Assembly: GCA_028753945.1 (NCBI GenBank)
Contig: JAPNXP010000001.1
Location: 1,664,501 to 1,728,500 of the forward strand
DNA: 64,000 nucleotides
From: Hexactinellida sp. DTS-2022
Taxonomy: Eukaryota; Porifera; Hexactinellida
Reading direction: 5' to 3'
Positions 54,499 through 64,000 of this stretch are shown in pieces. The notes below the pieces were generated by a model. That model did no database searches. It was given only the letters and a program-made list of their open reading frames with translations, and was not told the origin of the DNA. The position numbers were made by a program, and so were the translations under genes. Within the stretch, counting starts at the first letter, position 1; the number at the start of each line of letters is the position of its first letter.

Positions 54499-54641
54499 GC
54501 TTTTGGGGAGGGAAAGGCCGCGAAGCGGCCGTTAATTATATCGCATAGTGCCTAACACGAACGAACACAAGTCGCGAAGCGACTTTTGTGAGAGAGCGAT
54601 CCGTCGCGAAGCGACCGAGACCAAACACCAAAGGGCTCGTA
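54499..54641 (-). repeat. Isolated Helitron-like hairpin tail
   Basis: GCTTTTGGGGAGGGAAAGG, GGCCGCGAAGCGGCC, GTCGCGAAGCGAC (twice) and AAGGGCTCGTA occur in the order of the array units, with a small insertion (AAACACC) near the end. A diverged head-like stretch (ACCAATAGATCGTTGTGAGC, AATTCTGGGCAAACACAC) follows at 54781-54935 in the other orientation. Confidence 0.65.
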
Positions 54642-55142
54642 ATAATAATAAATTTCTAGGTGACGTCATAAACCCAGAAATCGGTATACGTACTTGTGTC
54701 TCATCTCATGTTGTTTTGCCACCTAAAATTGTGGGCGAATCGGATAAAAACTGAAAGAGTTATTCCCAAATAGTATGTGCTTTTATAACGTCATAATCCC
54801 ATTATTTCGTTTAGAAAACCAATAGATCGTTGTGAGCGTGTAAAATTATCCCTACATGGAAATTTTAAGATTTCTAGAGCTTATGGTATTTCATATTAAT
54901 TCTGGGCAAACACACAAACATATATAGTTCAAGAGAATACTTATATAGAGCTGAGCTTTGTAGAGTTCAGATTTTTTCCCATACTAAAAGCCCAGGCTTA
55001 CTTTCTAAAGGTCATTTCAAAGCTTGGGAAAACTGAAATTTCTCAGTGCCTGAATACACATACTGAAAAACTGAACTCTACTAGAGCTCTATATAAGTAA
55101 TTTCATAGTTTAATATATAGTAGAGAGATGAGACAGTAAATA

Positions 55143-55572
55143 TAGTCGAAACCGGTTTTTTCTAACTAACTACGTATTTATTCTAAATGTGTAAGAAATT
55201 TCAATTTTATCTTACATTAAACCCCGAGATCAAGCTAAATATGTATTCATTTAACCAATAATGGAGTTTAATAATGACAAATGTATATAACGAAATACAT
55301 ATCTTATATCATGTATCATCCACAACACGTTAAAAACATTAATTTTTGATTTTTAATGTATCTAGAAAATATTAATTAGACACTTTGGGTTGCACATGTA
55401 CTAGTCATTGTATTTCTGAGACCCGGGGATTTCCCAGTTACGGGCACCCTCCGGACGACAGTGCCCGGATAAGGGACGTTTGAGTGCATTTTCAATCGGT
55501 TTATTCTAACTATCGGCTTTTTCTTACTTTATTTATATGCAAAGAATTGGTTAGAAAAACAGGTTTCGACTG
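55143..55572. repeat. Interrupted CGAAACCGGTTT MITE copy
   Basis: The left part AGTCGAAACCGGTTTTTTC and the right part GGTTTATTCTAAC to GGTTTCGACTG match 42719-42828. About 300 bp of other sequence lies between them, including a perfect stem CGGGCAC/GTGCCCG near 55440-55466. Confidence 0.6.
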
Positions 55573-56274
55573 AATAATTTTAATGTATAAAGTGAAATAC
55601 GAAGCGTTGGTATCAATAACGACTAACATAGGAGGTACACCCACAAGGTCACTAAAGATATATAGTTCAACAACTTCAACTCAACATGTAATTATAGTTC
55701 ATAGTTGTACTCACACTTATGTTAATTCCAGCCAGGTTATCCAAATTAATGTTTTAACCCAATAAGTATGCCCCAAAGGGCGTTTCAACCTTTCGATATT
55801 TTGTAAAATATGCATTTTTTATAAAATTGTTAGTGGGCATAAATGTGCAATAATGGTAGATAAACCTGTTAATTATTGCACTTAGCAACACAACAAAATT
55901 ATTATAAAATTCCTACATTAATACATTGTGAACCTCCAAAATACGACAACCCGAGATAGGGATGTTGCCTGAATCCTGGAATGAATTTGTTAATGCAAAA
56001 TTAGTTTTATATTATACTACATGGAATCGTTATACTCTGCGATTGTAAATGTGCATAATCTAGTACTGTATATAGTAGTTCTAGACGTATCAACATTCGA
56101 GTTAGTGCAGTGGCAGCTAGAGTGCATAACTAGTGTCTAGTGTGTCATGTTCCAAGAATAATGATTACGAGCCCTTCGGTCTCGGTCGCTTTGCGACAGA
56201 TCGGTGCTACGCACCTCAAGTTAACGGCCGCTGAGCGGCCTTACTCCTCACATTTTCTACCATGGAAATGCTAG

Positions 56275-56975
56275 ATATCTTTCTAATTTTCATTAATTTG
56301 TTTACCTATTTGTGTAAACAACAACAACAACAAATACTCATATTAGAATTTTATAAATGCGAAATTCGTGTTCAGCACACTTGTTTACTTATAATACCCG
56401 TTGGAAGCTAACTTCTAGGTTGATTTTGAATTTTAATTAATTTGTTTACCTATTTTGTGTAAACAACAACAACAAATATTAATATGAGAAATTTATAAAC
56501 GCGAAAATCGTGTTCGGCATACTTGTTTACCTATAATACCCGTTGGAAGCTAACTTCTAGGTTGATTTTGAATTTTCATTAATTTGTTTACCTATTTTGT
56601 GTAAACAACAACAACAAATATTAATATTATAAATTTTTAAACGCGAAAATCGTGTTAAGCATACTTGTTTACCTATAATACCCGTGAAAGCTAACTTCTA
56701 GGTTGATTTTGAATTTTAATTAATTTGTTTACCTATTTTGTATAAACAACAACAACAAATATTAATATGAGAAATTTATAAACGCGAAATTCGTGTTCGG
56801 CATACTTGTTTACCTATAATACCCGTTGGAAGCTAACTTCTAGGTTGATTTTGAATTTTCATAAATTTGTTTACCTATTTTGTGTAAACAACAACAATAA
56901 ATATTCATATCATAAATTTGTAAATGCGAAATTCGTGTTCAGCATACTTGTTTACCTATTATAACATTTGAAAGT
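56275..56975. repeat. Tandem array, about five copies of a 142-bp unit
   Basis: The block TTTGTTTACCTATTTTGTG recurs with starts of TTTACC at 56301, 56445, 56587, 56728 and 56870, so the period is 141-144 bp. Each unit carries AACAACAACAACAA, ACTTGTTTACCTATAATACC and AGCTAACTTCTAGGTTG. TTGTTTACC itself occurs twice per unit. It is a minisatellite with no coding frame. Confidence 0.85.
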
Positions 56976-57088
56976 TAGTTTATATTCCAATATTAATTGC
57001 GGTTTCTAGTCCCCCATCACTTTAATACAATCCGGACAAACAAACAAACACACACACACACAAACACACAACAATCGAGATTTAATAA

Positions 57089-57664
57089 TACGAGCCCTTC
57101 GGTCTCGGTCGCTTCGCGACGGATTACTCTCTCACAAAAGTCGCGAAGCGACTTTTGTTCGTTCGTATTAGACACTACGCGATACAATTAACGGCCGCTT
57201 CGCGGCCTTTCCCTCCCCAAAAGCAATCATATTAATAATGAGCTTTAATAGCAAAATAAATTTCAGTTGCACGATAAGAAAGCTCGAATCAAAATAATAC
57301 TAAAAGAAAAACAGGCAATAGAATAGACTAATGATTGATTGGTTAGATGAATTTATTTTCAATCAATCAGATTGCAGCCTCAAAAAATATTTCTATTATG
57401 CACAATCTATTTATACTAATTGATGAAATCTGCTAATTCATACTAACAAACCCTCGAATTTAATTGGCTAACAAATTTTGTCACCTTCAAATGTGAATAT
57501 TTCTCTTCAAAAACCAATAGATCGTTGTCGCAGTACAAAATTACCCCTGTATAAAAATTTTCAGCTTTCTGGGACTCGTAGTCTTCCCAATCAATTCTGG
57601 ACAAACACACACACAAACAAACAAACAAACAAACAAACACACAACAATTCCTCTTTTTATATAC
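57089..57664 (-). mobile_element. Helitron-like unit A
   Basis: A full unit read on the minus strand: ATATAAAAAGAGGAATTG head, (TTTG)n tract, TTTGTCCAGAATTGATTGG, middle, then the hairpin tail ending AAGGGCTCGTA. About 575 bp, with no enzyme coded. Confidence 0.6.
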
Positions 57665-57839
57665 TAGCCGAAAAGCCGCCCTTTGGGCGGAGTTTTTCTG
57701 CTAATTTACTACGCTTTGTCTTTGTTGGTAAGTTTCATTTTCACGTTTTATTCGCTTTCTCGCTGTATTGGGCGTTTGTTTACAATCATTACCAACACGC
57801 GAACGTTTTTTAAGTGGCATACGTAATAGTTGAATAACA

Positions 57840-58340
57840 GGTTTGGATTTAGTGTGTCAATTATGACTGAAGTTGGCAAAAATATGTCAACCCGATCTAT
57901 ATAGCAATAGGTATGACTATTAAATTGTCAACAACATAAATGTAAGGTTGAATTTTATTGGTCTATATGTAAATTCAATTGTTGTTTATATTATGGGAAA
58001 TCATATAGGAATACAACAGCTATACTAACGGAATACAAATAACTGATTGGATGAATTAAATATACTCTCGCCCAATTAAATTACATTCTCAGTTAGGCAT
58101 TCTATAATGCACACTTAACAAATGATAGAGACATAAAAATCCTTTTATACTAATTGAATGCTAGATGCTAATCATACTGGGACAACCCTCGAATTTAATT
58201 GATTAAAGGTTTTATCACCTTGGGGATGGAAGATGTGAATATTTTTCTTAAAAATTCCTTATCTGGAGTGGTCAGATAATTCCTAGATAATATGCAAAAT
58301 TTGGTACGGATCGGTTCAGGCATCTCAGAGGAGATGTGAG

Positions 58341-58372
<32 letters not shown>

Positions 58373-58376
58373 TAGT

Positions 58377-58423
<47 letters not shown>

Positions 58424-58437
58424 TTGTCTTTTTTATA
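57840..58437 (-). repeat. Related older unit with a (CAGA)n tract
   Basis: It has the same block order as the array units, but the (TTTG)n tract is replaced by two GACAGACAGACA tracts at 58338-58424, split by CATAGTA. Its head abuts unit B's tail directly (GACATTGTCTTTTTTATA, then TACGAGCCC). Confidence 0.55.
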
Positions 58438-60702
58438 TACGAGCCCTTCGGTCTCGGTCGCTTCGCGACGGATCACTCTCTCACAAAAGTCGCTTCGCGA
58501 CTTTTGTTCGTTCGTGTTAGGCACTACGCGATACAATTAACGGCCGCTTCGCGGCCTTTCCCTCCCCAAAAGCAATCACATTAATAATGAGTTTTAAAAG
58601 CTCAATAAATTTCAGTTACACGATAAGAAAGCTCGAATCAAAATAATACTAAAAGAAAAACAGGCAATAGAATAGAGTCAATAGACAAATGATTGATTGG
58701 TTAAATGAATTAATTTTCAATCAATCAAATTGGAGCCTCAGAAAATATTTCTATTATGCACAATCTATTTATACTAATTGAAGAAATCTGCTAATCCATA
58801 CTAATAAAGCCTCGAATTTAATTGGCTAACATATTTTGTCACCTTCAAATGTGAATATTTCTCTTCAAAAACCAATAGATCGTTGTCGCAGTACAAAATT
58901 ACCCCTGTATACAAATTTTCAGCTTTCTGGGACTCGTAGTCTTTCCAATTAATTCTGGACAAACAAACAAACACACAAACAAACACACAACAATTCCTCT
59001 TTTATATACGTACGAGCCCTTCGGTCTCGGTCGCTTCGCGACGGATCACTCTCTCACAAAAGTCGCTTCGCGACTTTTGTTCGTTCGTGTTAGGCACTAC
59101 GCGATGCAATTAACGGCCGCTTCGCGGCCTTTCCCTCCCCAAAAGCAATCACATTAATAATGAGTTTTAATAGGCAATAAATTTCAGTTGCACGATAAGA
59201 AAGCTCAAATCAAAATCTATATATAAAAAGAGGAATTGTTGTGTGTTTGTTTGTGTGTTTGTTTGTGTGTTTGTTTGTCCAGAATTAATTGGAAAGACTA
59301 CGAGCCCCAGAAAGCTGAAAATTTGTATACAGGGGTAATTTTGTACTGCGACAACGATCTATTGGTTTTTGAAGAGAAATATTCACATTTGAAGGTGACA
59401 AAATATGTTAGCCAATTAAATTCGAGGGTTTGTTAGTATGAATTAGCAGATTTCATCAATTAGTATAAATTGATTGTGCATAATAGAAATATTTTCTGAG
59501 GCTCCAATTTGATTGATTGAAAATTAATTTATTTAACCAATCAATCATTTGTCTATTCTATTGCCTGTTTTTCTTTTAGTATTATTTTGATTTGAGCTTT
59601 CTTATCGTGCAACTGAAATTTATTGCCTATTAAAACTCATTATTAATGTGATTGCTTTTGGGGAGGGAAAGGCCGCGAAGCGGCCGTTAATTGCATCGCG
59701 TAGTGCCTAACACGAACGAACAAAAGTCGCGAAGCGACTTTTGTGAGAGAGTGATCCGTCGCGAAGCGACCGAGACCGAAGGGCTCGTATATAAAAAGAG
59801 GAATTGTTGTGTGTGTGTTTGTTTGTGTGTGTGTTTGTCCAGAATTAATTGGAAAGACTACGAGTCCCAGAAAGCTGAAAATTTTTATACAGGGGTAATT
59901 TTGTACTGCGATAACGATCTATTGGTTTTTGAAGAGAAATATTCACATTTGAAGGTGACAAAATATGTTAGCCAATTAAATTCGAGGGTTTATTAGTATG
60001 GATTAGCAGATTTAATCAATCTGTATAAATAGATTGTGCATAATAGAAATATTTTCTGAGGCTCCAATTTGATTGATTGAAAATTAATTCATTTAACCAA
60101 TCAATCATTTGTCTATTCTATTGCCTGTTTTTCTTTTAGTATTATTTTGATTCGAGCTTTCTTATCGTGCAACTGAAATTTATTGAGCTATTAAAACTCA
60201 TTATTAATGTGATTGCTTTTGGGGAGGGAAAGGCCGCGAAGCGGCCGTTAATTGTATTTCGTAGTCCCTAACACGAACGAACAAAAGTCGCGAAGCGACT
60301 TTTGTGAGAGAGTGATCAGTCGCAAAGCGACCGAGACCGAAGGGCTCGTAATACTAAAAGAAAAACAGGCAATAGAATAGACAAATGATTGATTGGTTAA
60401 ATAAATTAATTTTCAATCAATCAAATTGGAGCCTCAGAAAATATTTCTATTATGCACAATCAATTTATACTAATTGATGAAATCTGCTAATTCATACTAA
60501 CAAACCCTCGAATTTAATTGGCTAACATATTTTGTCACCTTCAAATGTGAATATTTCTCTTCAAAAACCAATAGATCGTTGTCGCAGTACAAAATTACCC
60601 CTGTATACAAATTTTCAGCTTTCTGGGGCTCGTAGTCTTTCCAATTAATTCTGGACAAACAAACACACAAACAAACACACAACAATTCCTCTTTTTATAT
60701 AT
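58438..60702. mobile_element. Head-to-tail and nested array of Helitron-like units
   Basis: Unit B is 58438-59008 (minus). A host unit (minus) is split into 59011-59215 and 60349-60702. Units D (59216-59787) and E (59788-60348), on the plus strand and head to tail, lie inside it. The host reads ATCAAAA / TAATACTAAAAG across the break, as the uninterrupted units A and B do (ATCAAAATAATACTAAAAG). The insert therefore starts TCTATATATAAAAAGAGG and ends CCGAAGGGCTCG, between A and T, with no duplication. Each tail has GGCCGC-GAA-GCGGCC, AAAAGTCGC-GAA-GCGACTTTT, GTCGC-GAA-GCGAC and a last stem ending at the terminus. 5'-TC, the A/T target and tandem copies fit Helitrons; the end CTCG instead of CTRR does not fit perfectly. 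Confidence 0.65.
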
Positions 60703-60912
60703 AGATAGATAGATAGATTTAAAAAACTGTCTAGCCATTCACTTATTCCGATTCTTTTATTTTAAAATGTATATAAAAGAGACTGTAGTAATTTTCGCCT
60801 TTTAATTGCATGCATCGTTTACAATAATAAAACAAGTAAATAAAATCCTTATCACACTTAAACAAGCCTAACTACTACAAGTACTGTATCACTCTTTCGA
60901 AAGTATTTCAAG

Positions 60913-63042
60913 TTAGACAAGTAGAAAAACTAAAACCAGAGATATTATTAGTAATTTGAGAGATACCCAAACCATACTGGAACCGTTTTCACAACTTAAA
61001 CCGGTAAAGCCGTCATTGCAACTGCAAGTTGCAAGATTAGTACACACTCCATTCCCAGCACACTCTGTACCGTTGACGCTTGTACAAAATGTTATGCCTA
61101 AAGTTGAGAGGTCAGCACATTCCTGTGCAACGCATACTTTTTCTATGCCGCAGTAAGTACCGTCGAAGACCAACCCAGGATCTGGTATGTCATTCCCTGC
61201 ATCGATACTTGCGCTGGTACACATGTACGAGAGCGAATTAGAAGTGAAGGTAAACGAGTTTAGAGCAACACTACCAGATAATTGAAAATCGTCAAAATCC
61301 ACATTGGTACACTGGATCTTTCCGCATTTAACATTTTCTGGTGTGCAAGGTATCAAATCTCCATTTGGGGCCTTCCCACAGTTCCCCGATCCATCACCTC
61401 GTATGTTAATTCGATCGAAACATTGATCTGCTGCCACACTACTTGTGGTGCCCCATAGGTATTGACATTGACTGGGGAGCACCTTACAGTCTCCTTGATA
61501 GCAGTAGGAGTTTCCTAAGCTAGTAGCACACGCTATACCATCCCGCTTATATTCATTATTTGGACACATGTTATCGCTTCCAGTGCAGTACTCCTTAAGG
61601 TCGCATACGTTAGCACTATTTCTGCATAGGAAACTCGAACTCCTGAACTGACAATTCGCACAGCACTCCCCAGCTGAACAGTCCGCACCAGGCTTCAGAA
61701 TACAAAGTCCGGGTTCACAACACGGATCGACAGATTCGCAAGTAGCGTTTGAACCACAGTCGCACTGCTCTCCTTCTTCCACAAATCCATTTCCACAGTA
61801 AGGGTCAGTTACTAGGCGAGTTGGTTCATTGTAGATACAGAAGCCTACTCCTTCTAGGAGGCTGGATGTAAGATCGTCGACACTACAAGTACTGAACAAG
61901 GTAGCTGGGTTTCCACCGCCCACTGCGTTCATAAGACAACCATTACTCGATGCACACTGGTAGCACGAGCGCCCCTCATCATGTTGCATTCCAAAGTTGT
62001 GGCCCATTTCATGTGAAACTGTGCTGGCTATGGAGATCGCGTTATTCCCACTGGTGTCCCGATTAACCCCGCCAGAATTCGAGAAACACATGGTCCCAAC
62101 AGTAGCCATACCCACTACACTACTGGAAGAATCCATCCCTGTTATAAGTTGTGCGTTATCAAATGTTACTGCTGACTGCATCTTTAAGTTAGGAAGGTGC
62201 TCTAACCAGTTGGTCAGGGTAATACTTAAGTCGCCGCTAACAGTAATCATATCTGTGGTCCAAACAGTCACACCAACAATGGCTACTTTCACATCAATTG
62301 TAAAGTAGCTCATATCCATTTGATTAGCTATATCAATCGCGTACTGGCGACTCTGTGTTATTCCCCCGATCATACCATTTAGTGTGCTATCAATTACGAT
62401 AAGAAGCTCGACGAATTTGTTAACCGGACTTTGTCTTCTCAGTCTTGAAATACTCGCAGGGAAATGATCCGGTATTTTGGTTTCACTTTCTTTATTTCCA
62501 TGGGAATCTGTTCCACAAGTATTGTACTTGCTGGCATGTTCATCTTTGATATTATATAGAAAATGGGATTTTTTGGGTGTAAAATGAAGCACATAGAACT
62601 CGGCCCTAATATAAATCCTTCCACGCAGTCCATCACATGTGCTCATTGCTACAACAGAATCAGCTGATTCTTCAAGATAACCTCTGTAGTAACAATGTTC
62701 TACTTGGTTCGATGCGAATTCTTGGGCAATTCCAGTAGAACGGAACTGGAAATTTTCTGGGACTAGTTCAACATTCAATTGAAGAACGAGGTGCCATTGA
62801 GTTCCGTTCTCAAATTCTATCACATATTTCTCTTCGAAGGGGTAACCTGGGTAACCAAAGTGTATCTCCTTAATAGGAGCTGAGGAATGCAAGATCTGTA
62901 GCGAGACAAATTCAAAATCTGAGGCTCTGGAGTTAGCGAATTCAATTTCTTCACTGTTTATTTTGATATTTTTCCCATTAATAATTGTAAATATAATGCA
63001 AATGCAAATAATCCACAATATTTTATTCATTTTGCGAGTCAT
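60913..63042 (-). CDS. ADAM metalloprotease-disintegrin
   Basis: Membrane-bound zinc protease of the reprolysin family that sheds cell-surface proteins. 709 residues. Signal peptide about 5-23 (NKILWIICICIIFTIING). The prodomain has STCDGLRG (135-142) and a likely cysteine switch at Cys176. A furin site RLRR is at 200-203. The catalytic domain 208-405 has HEMGHNFGMQHD at 344-355 (Glu345 catalytic; His344, 348 and 354 bind zinc) and the Met-turn CLMNA at 369-373. The disintegrin domain is about 414-497, with VCDLKEYC. A cysteine-rich domain follows to about 645, then an EGF repeat 653-685 (CAGNGVCTNLATCSCNDGF). Residues 690-709 are hydrophobic and end the protein, so there is no cytoplasmic tail. 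All zinc ligands are present, so it should be active. The start could also be Met5. Single exon. Confidence 0.95.
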   Translation of the reverse strand: MTRKMNKILWIICICIIFTIINGKNIKINSEEIEFANSRASDFEFVSLQILHSSAPIKEIHFGYPGYPFEEKYVIEFENGTQWHLVLQLNVELVPENFQFRSTGIAQEFASNQVEHCYYRGYLEESADSVVAMSTCDGLRGRIYIRAEFYVLHFTPKKSHFLYNIKDEHASKYNTCGTDSHGNKESETKIPDHFPASISRLRRQSPVNKFVELLIVIDSTLNGMIGGITQSRQYAIDIANQMDMSYFTIDVKVAIVGVTVWTTDMITVSGDLSITLTNWLEHLPNLKMQSAVTFDNAQLITGMDSSSSVVGMATVGTMCFSNSGGVNRDTSGNNAISIASTVSHEMGHNFGMQHDEGRSCYQCASSNGCLMNAVGGGNPATLFSTCSVDDLTSSLLEGVGFCIYNEPTRLVTDPYCGNGFVEEGEQCDCGSNATCESVDPCCEPGLCILKPGADCSAGECCANCQFRSSSFLCRNSANVCDLKEYCTGSDNMCPNNEYKRDGIACATSLGNSYCYQGDCKVLPSQCQYLWGTTSSVAADQCFDRINIRGDGSGNCGKAPNGDLIPCTPENVKCGKIQCTNVDFDDFQLSGSVALNSFTFTSNSLSYMCTSASIDAGNDIPDPGLVFDGTYCGIEKVCVAQECADLSTLGITFCTSVNGTECAGNGVCTNLATCSCNDGFTGLSCENGSSMVWVSLKLLIISLVLVFLLV

Positions 63043-63082
63043 TATGTATCAAGAACTAGTAAGATAGTTTGATACATTCATG

Positions 63083-63090
63083 CTTATATA
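63083..63090 (-). promoter_or_regulatory. TATA box of the ADAM gene
   Basis: On the minus strand TATATAAG lies about 41-48 bases upstream of the ADAM start codon. The strong match and position suggest a core promoter with a very short 5' leader. Confidence 0.45.
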
Positions 63091-63359
63091 CTCTGCTAGA
63101 ATCTACTGAGATGGACATTTCATGTTATTTCTATTGAGCTAGCTGAATCTCTAACAGTATAGAAAACGGAGTATAGTCTTAACTGATGTAATTCAATTCC
63201 AGTCTTTCCATGTATTATATAGAAATAATGGGTTGCATGCGATCATCCAACCCTGTATTCATAGTTCAGTAATACAATATGACGCAGGGGACGCGATATT
63301 TTCGAGATTTTTAACAATCTCTGCAAAGATTCTAACGGTACTAGTTCTATTATTTGAAC

Positions 63360-64000
63360 ACTCTGGGTGATTTAATTTGTTTGGTTAACAAGAATGCAAT
63401 ACAATAGCTAAATTATCTTCTTTATTAATTATTACACCTATCTAGGCAAATAATACTATCGTTGGAATTACAGTCAGGTTTTATTATTATGAACATTAAA
63501 GGGACCAAAAATTGTGTTCATAATAAAGAGACTTCATAATAAGCGAACTCAACTTAATACAAATATGTAAGTTGTTAAATTGGGACCATAGGGCTTGTTC
63601 ATTATTTTAAAAAACTTCATATTAAGCAGACGAAAAGTTGTTCACAATAAGCAGGCCTGATTGTATGTAAATTATAACCTAATATTTATGCAATCAACGA
63701 AATTATCCCATCTTGTTTGACAATTCCCAACGTTACACTGTAAATGTTGAGATTTATTATGATTAGTATTATTACAAAGTGAATTAATAATTACTATCAC
63801 AGCATTCAGCCTGCATAAATGTTTTAATGGTGAGAATAAACCATATATTATGCAGACTAAATCCAAGGTTAGTAAATCGTTTAATTACAACAATATTTGA
63901 TTCGAAATAACAATTTTCTCAATGAAAGGGCTAATCTTAATAATTTAATGAGCCATCAATTAACTAATAACTGAATAGGTTAAGGCGGGGGCTCATGGGG
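63360..64000. repeat. Dispersed AT-rich repeat, copy related to 6220-6843
   Basis: GTTTGGTTAACAAGAATGC, TATTACACCTAT and TTTTAATGGTGAGAATAAA parallel blocks at 6230-6550. A MITE (63471-63663) sits inside. It runs to the window edge. Confidence 0.5.
63471..63663. repeat. Tc1/mariner-type MITE, second CAGTCAGG copy
   Basis: From CAGTCAGGTTTTATTATTA to CAGGCCTGATTG, between TA dinucleotides; inverse orientation to 6844-7032. Confidence 0.7.

Noticed and set aside
56275-56975. CRISPR-like array
   Set aside because: The spacers are themselves repeated; it is a simple 142-bp tandem repeat in animal DNA.
58336-58584. Frame through the CAGA microsatellite and hairpin tail
   Set aside because: RTDRQTDRQTD is microsatellite translation.
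59236-59436. Recurrent small frames reading CVCLCVCLSRINWKDYE in many Helitron-like copies
   Set aside because: They come from the (TGTTTG)n tract and near-identical copies, occur in both orientations and lack a stable start; there is no sign of protein-level conservation.

Overview
The window is nuclear DNA of an animal. It holds single-copy metazoan genes: condensin-II NCAPD3, actin, fructose-1,6-bisphosphatase, casein kinase 1 gamma, ATAD5/ELG1, the GINS subunit PSF2, an SAFB-like protein, CHK1, CLASP, an SLC49A4-like transporter and an ADAM protease. They sit in AT-rich, repeat-filled spacers. Casein kinase 1 gamma with a C-terminal cysteine/lysine lipidation patch and an ADAM with disintegrin, cysteine-rich and EGF modules argue for an animal rather than a fungus or plant. 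I cannot name the species or phylum. Almost all of the conserved genes are one uninterrupted reading frame, so the lineage looks strongly intron-poor. The exception is a subtilisin-family gene, which I could assemble from five exons with consistent splice phases.

Layout. 1-3622: NCAPD3 on the minus strand, running off the left edge; it is open for 1207 codons. 3669-4284: transposon ends and an orphan 3' actin exon. 4285-9463: repeat-rich spacer. 9464-13040: FBPase and CK1 gamma. 14697-23517: ATAD5, GINS2 and SAFB-like. 23518-29330: gene-poor spacer with MITEs. 29331-30680: CHK1. 31470-35480: hAT-type elements, one with decayed transposase. 35636-38461: CLASP. 38706-44817: a small hAT element split by a 5.4-kb Merlin-type transposon with 393-bp inverted arms. 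44900-46751: SLC49A4-like pseudogene, itself split by a foldback element. 46760-48078: further foldbacks. 49451-53223: subtilisin-like gene. 53670-60702: repeats, ending in a head-to-tail, nested array of Helitron-like units. 60913-63042: ADAM protease. 63360-64000: dispersed repeats.

How the genes relate. Many of the intact genes act in chromosome replication or segregation: NCAPD3 (condensin II), ATAD5 (PCNA unloading), GINS2 (CMG helicase), CHK1 (replication checkpoint) and CLASP (spindle microtubules). All are on the minus strand. They are separate transcription units with kilobase spacers, so this is a neighbourhood and not an operon; any shared regulation is inference.

The strongest unusual signals are in the mobile DNA. 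(1) A Helitron-like unit was caught inserted in another copy of itself, giving exact ends, an A/T target and no target duplication; its tail is made of GAA-triloop hairpins. (2) A whole class of hAT-like foldback elements is filled with its own short G/C-run word repeated in both orientations. (3) The hAT/Merlin nest has clean target duplications at both levels.
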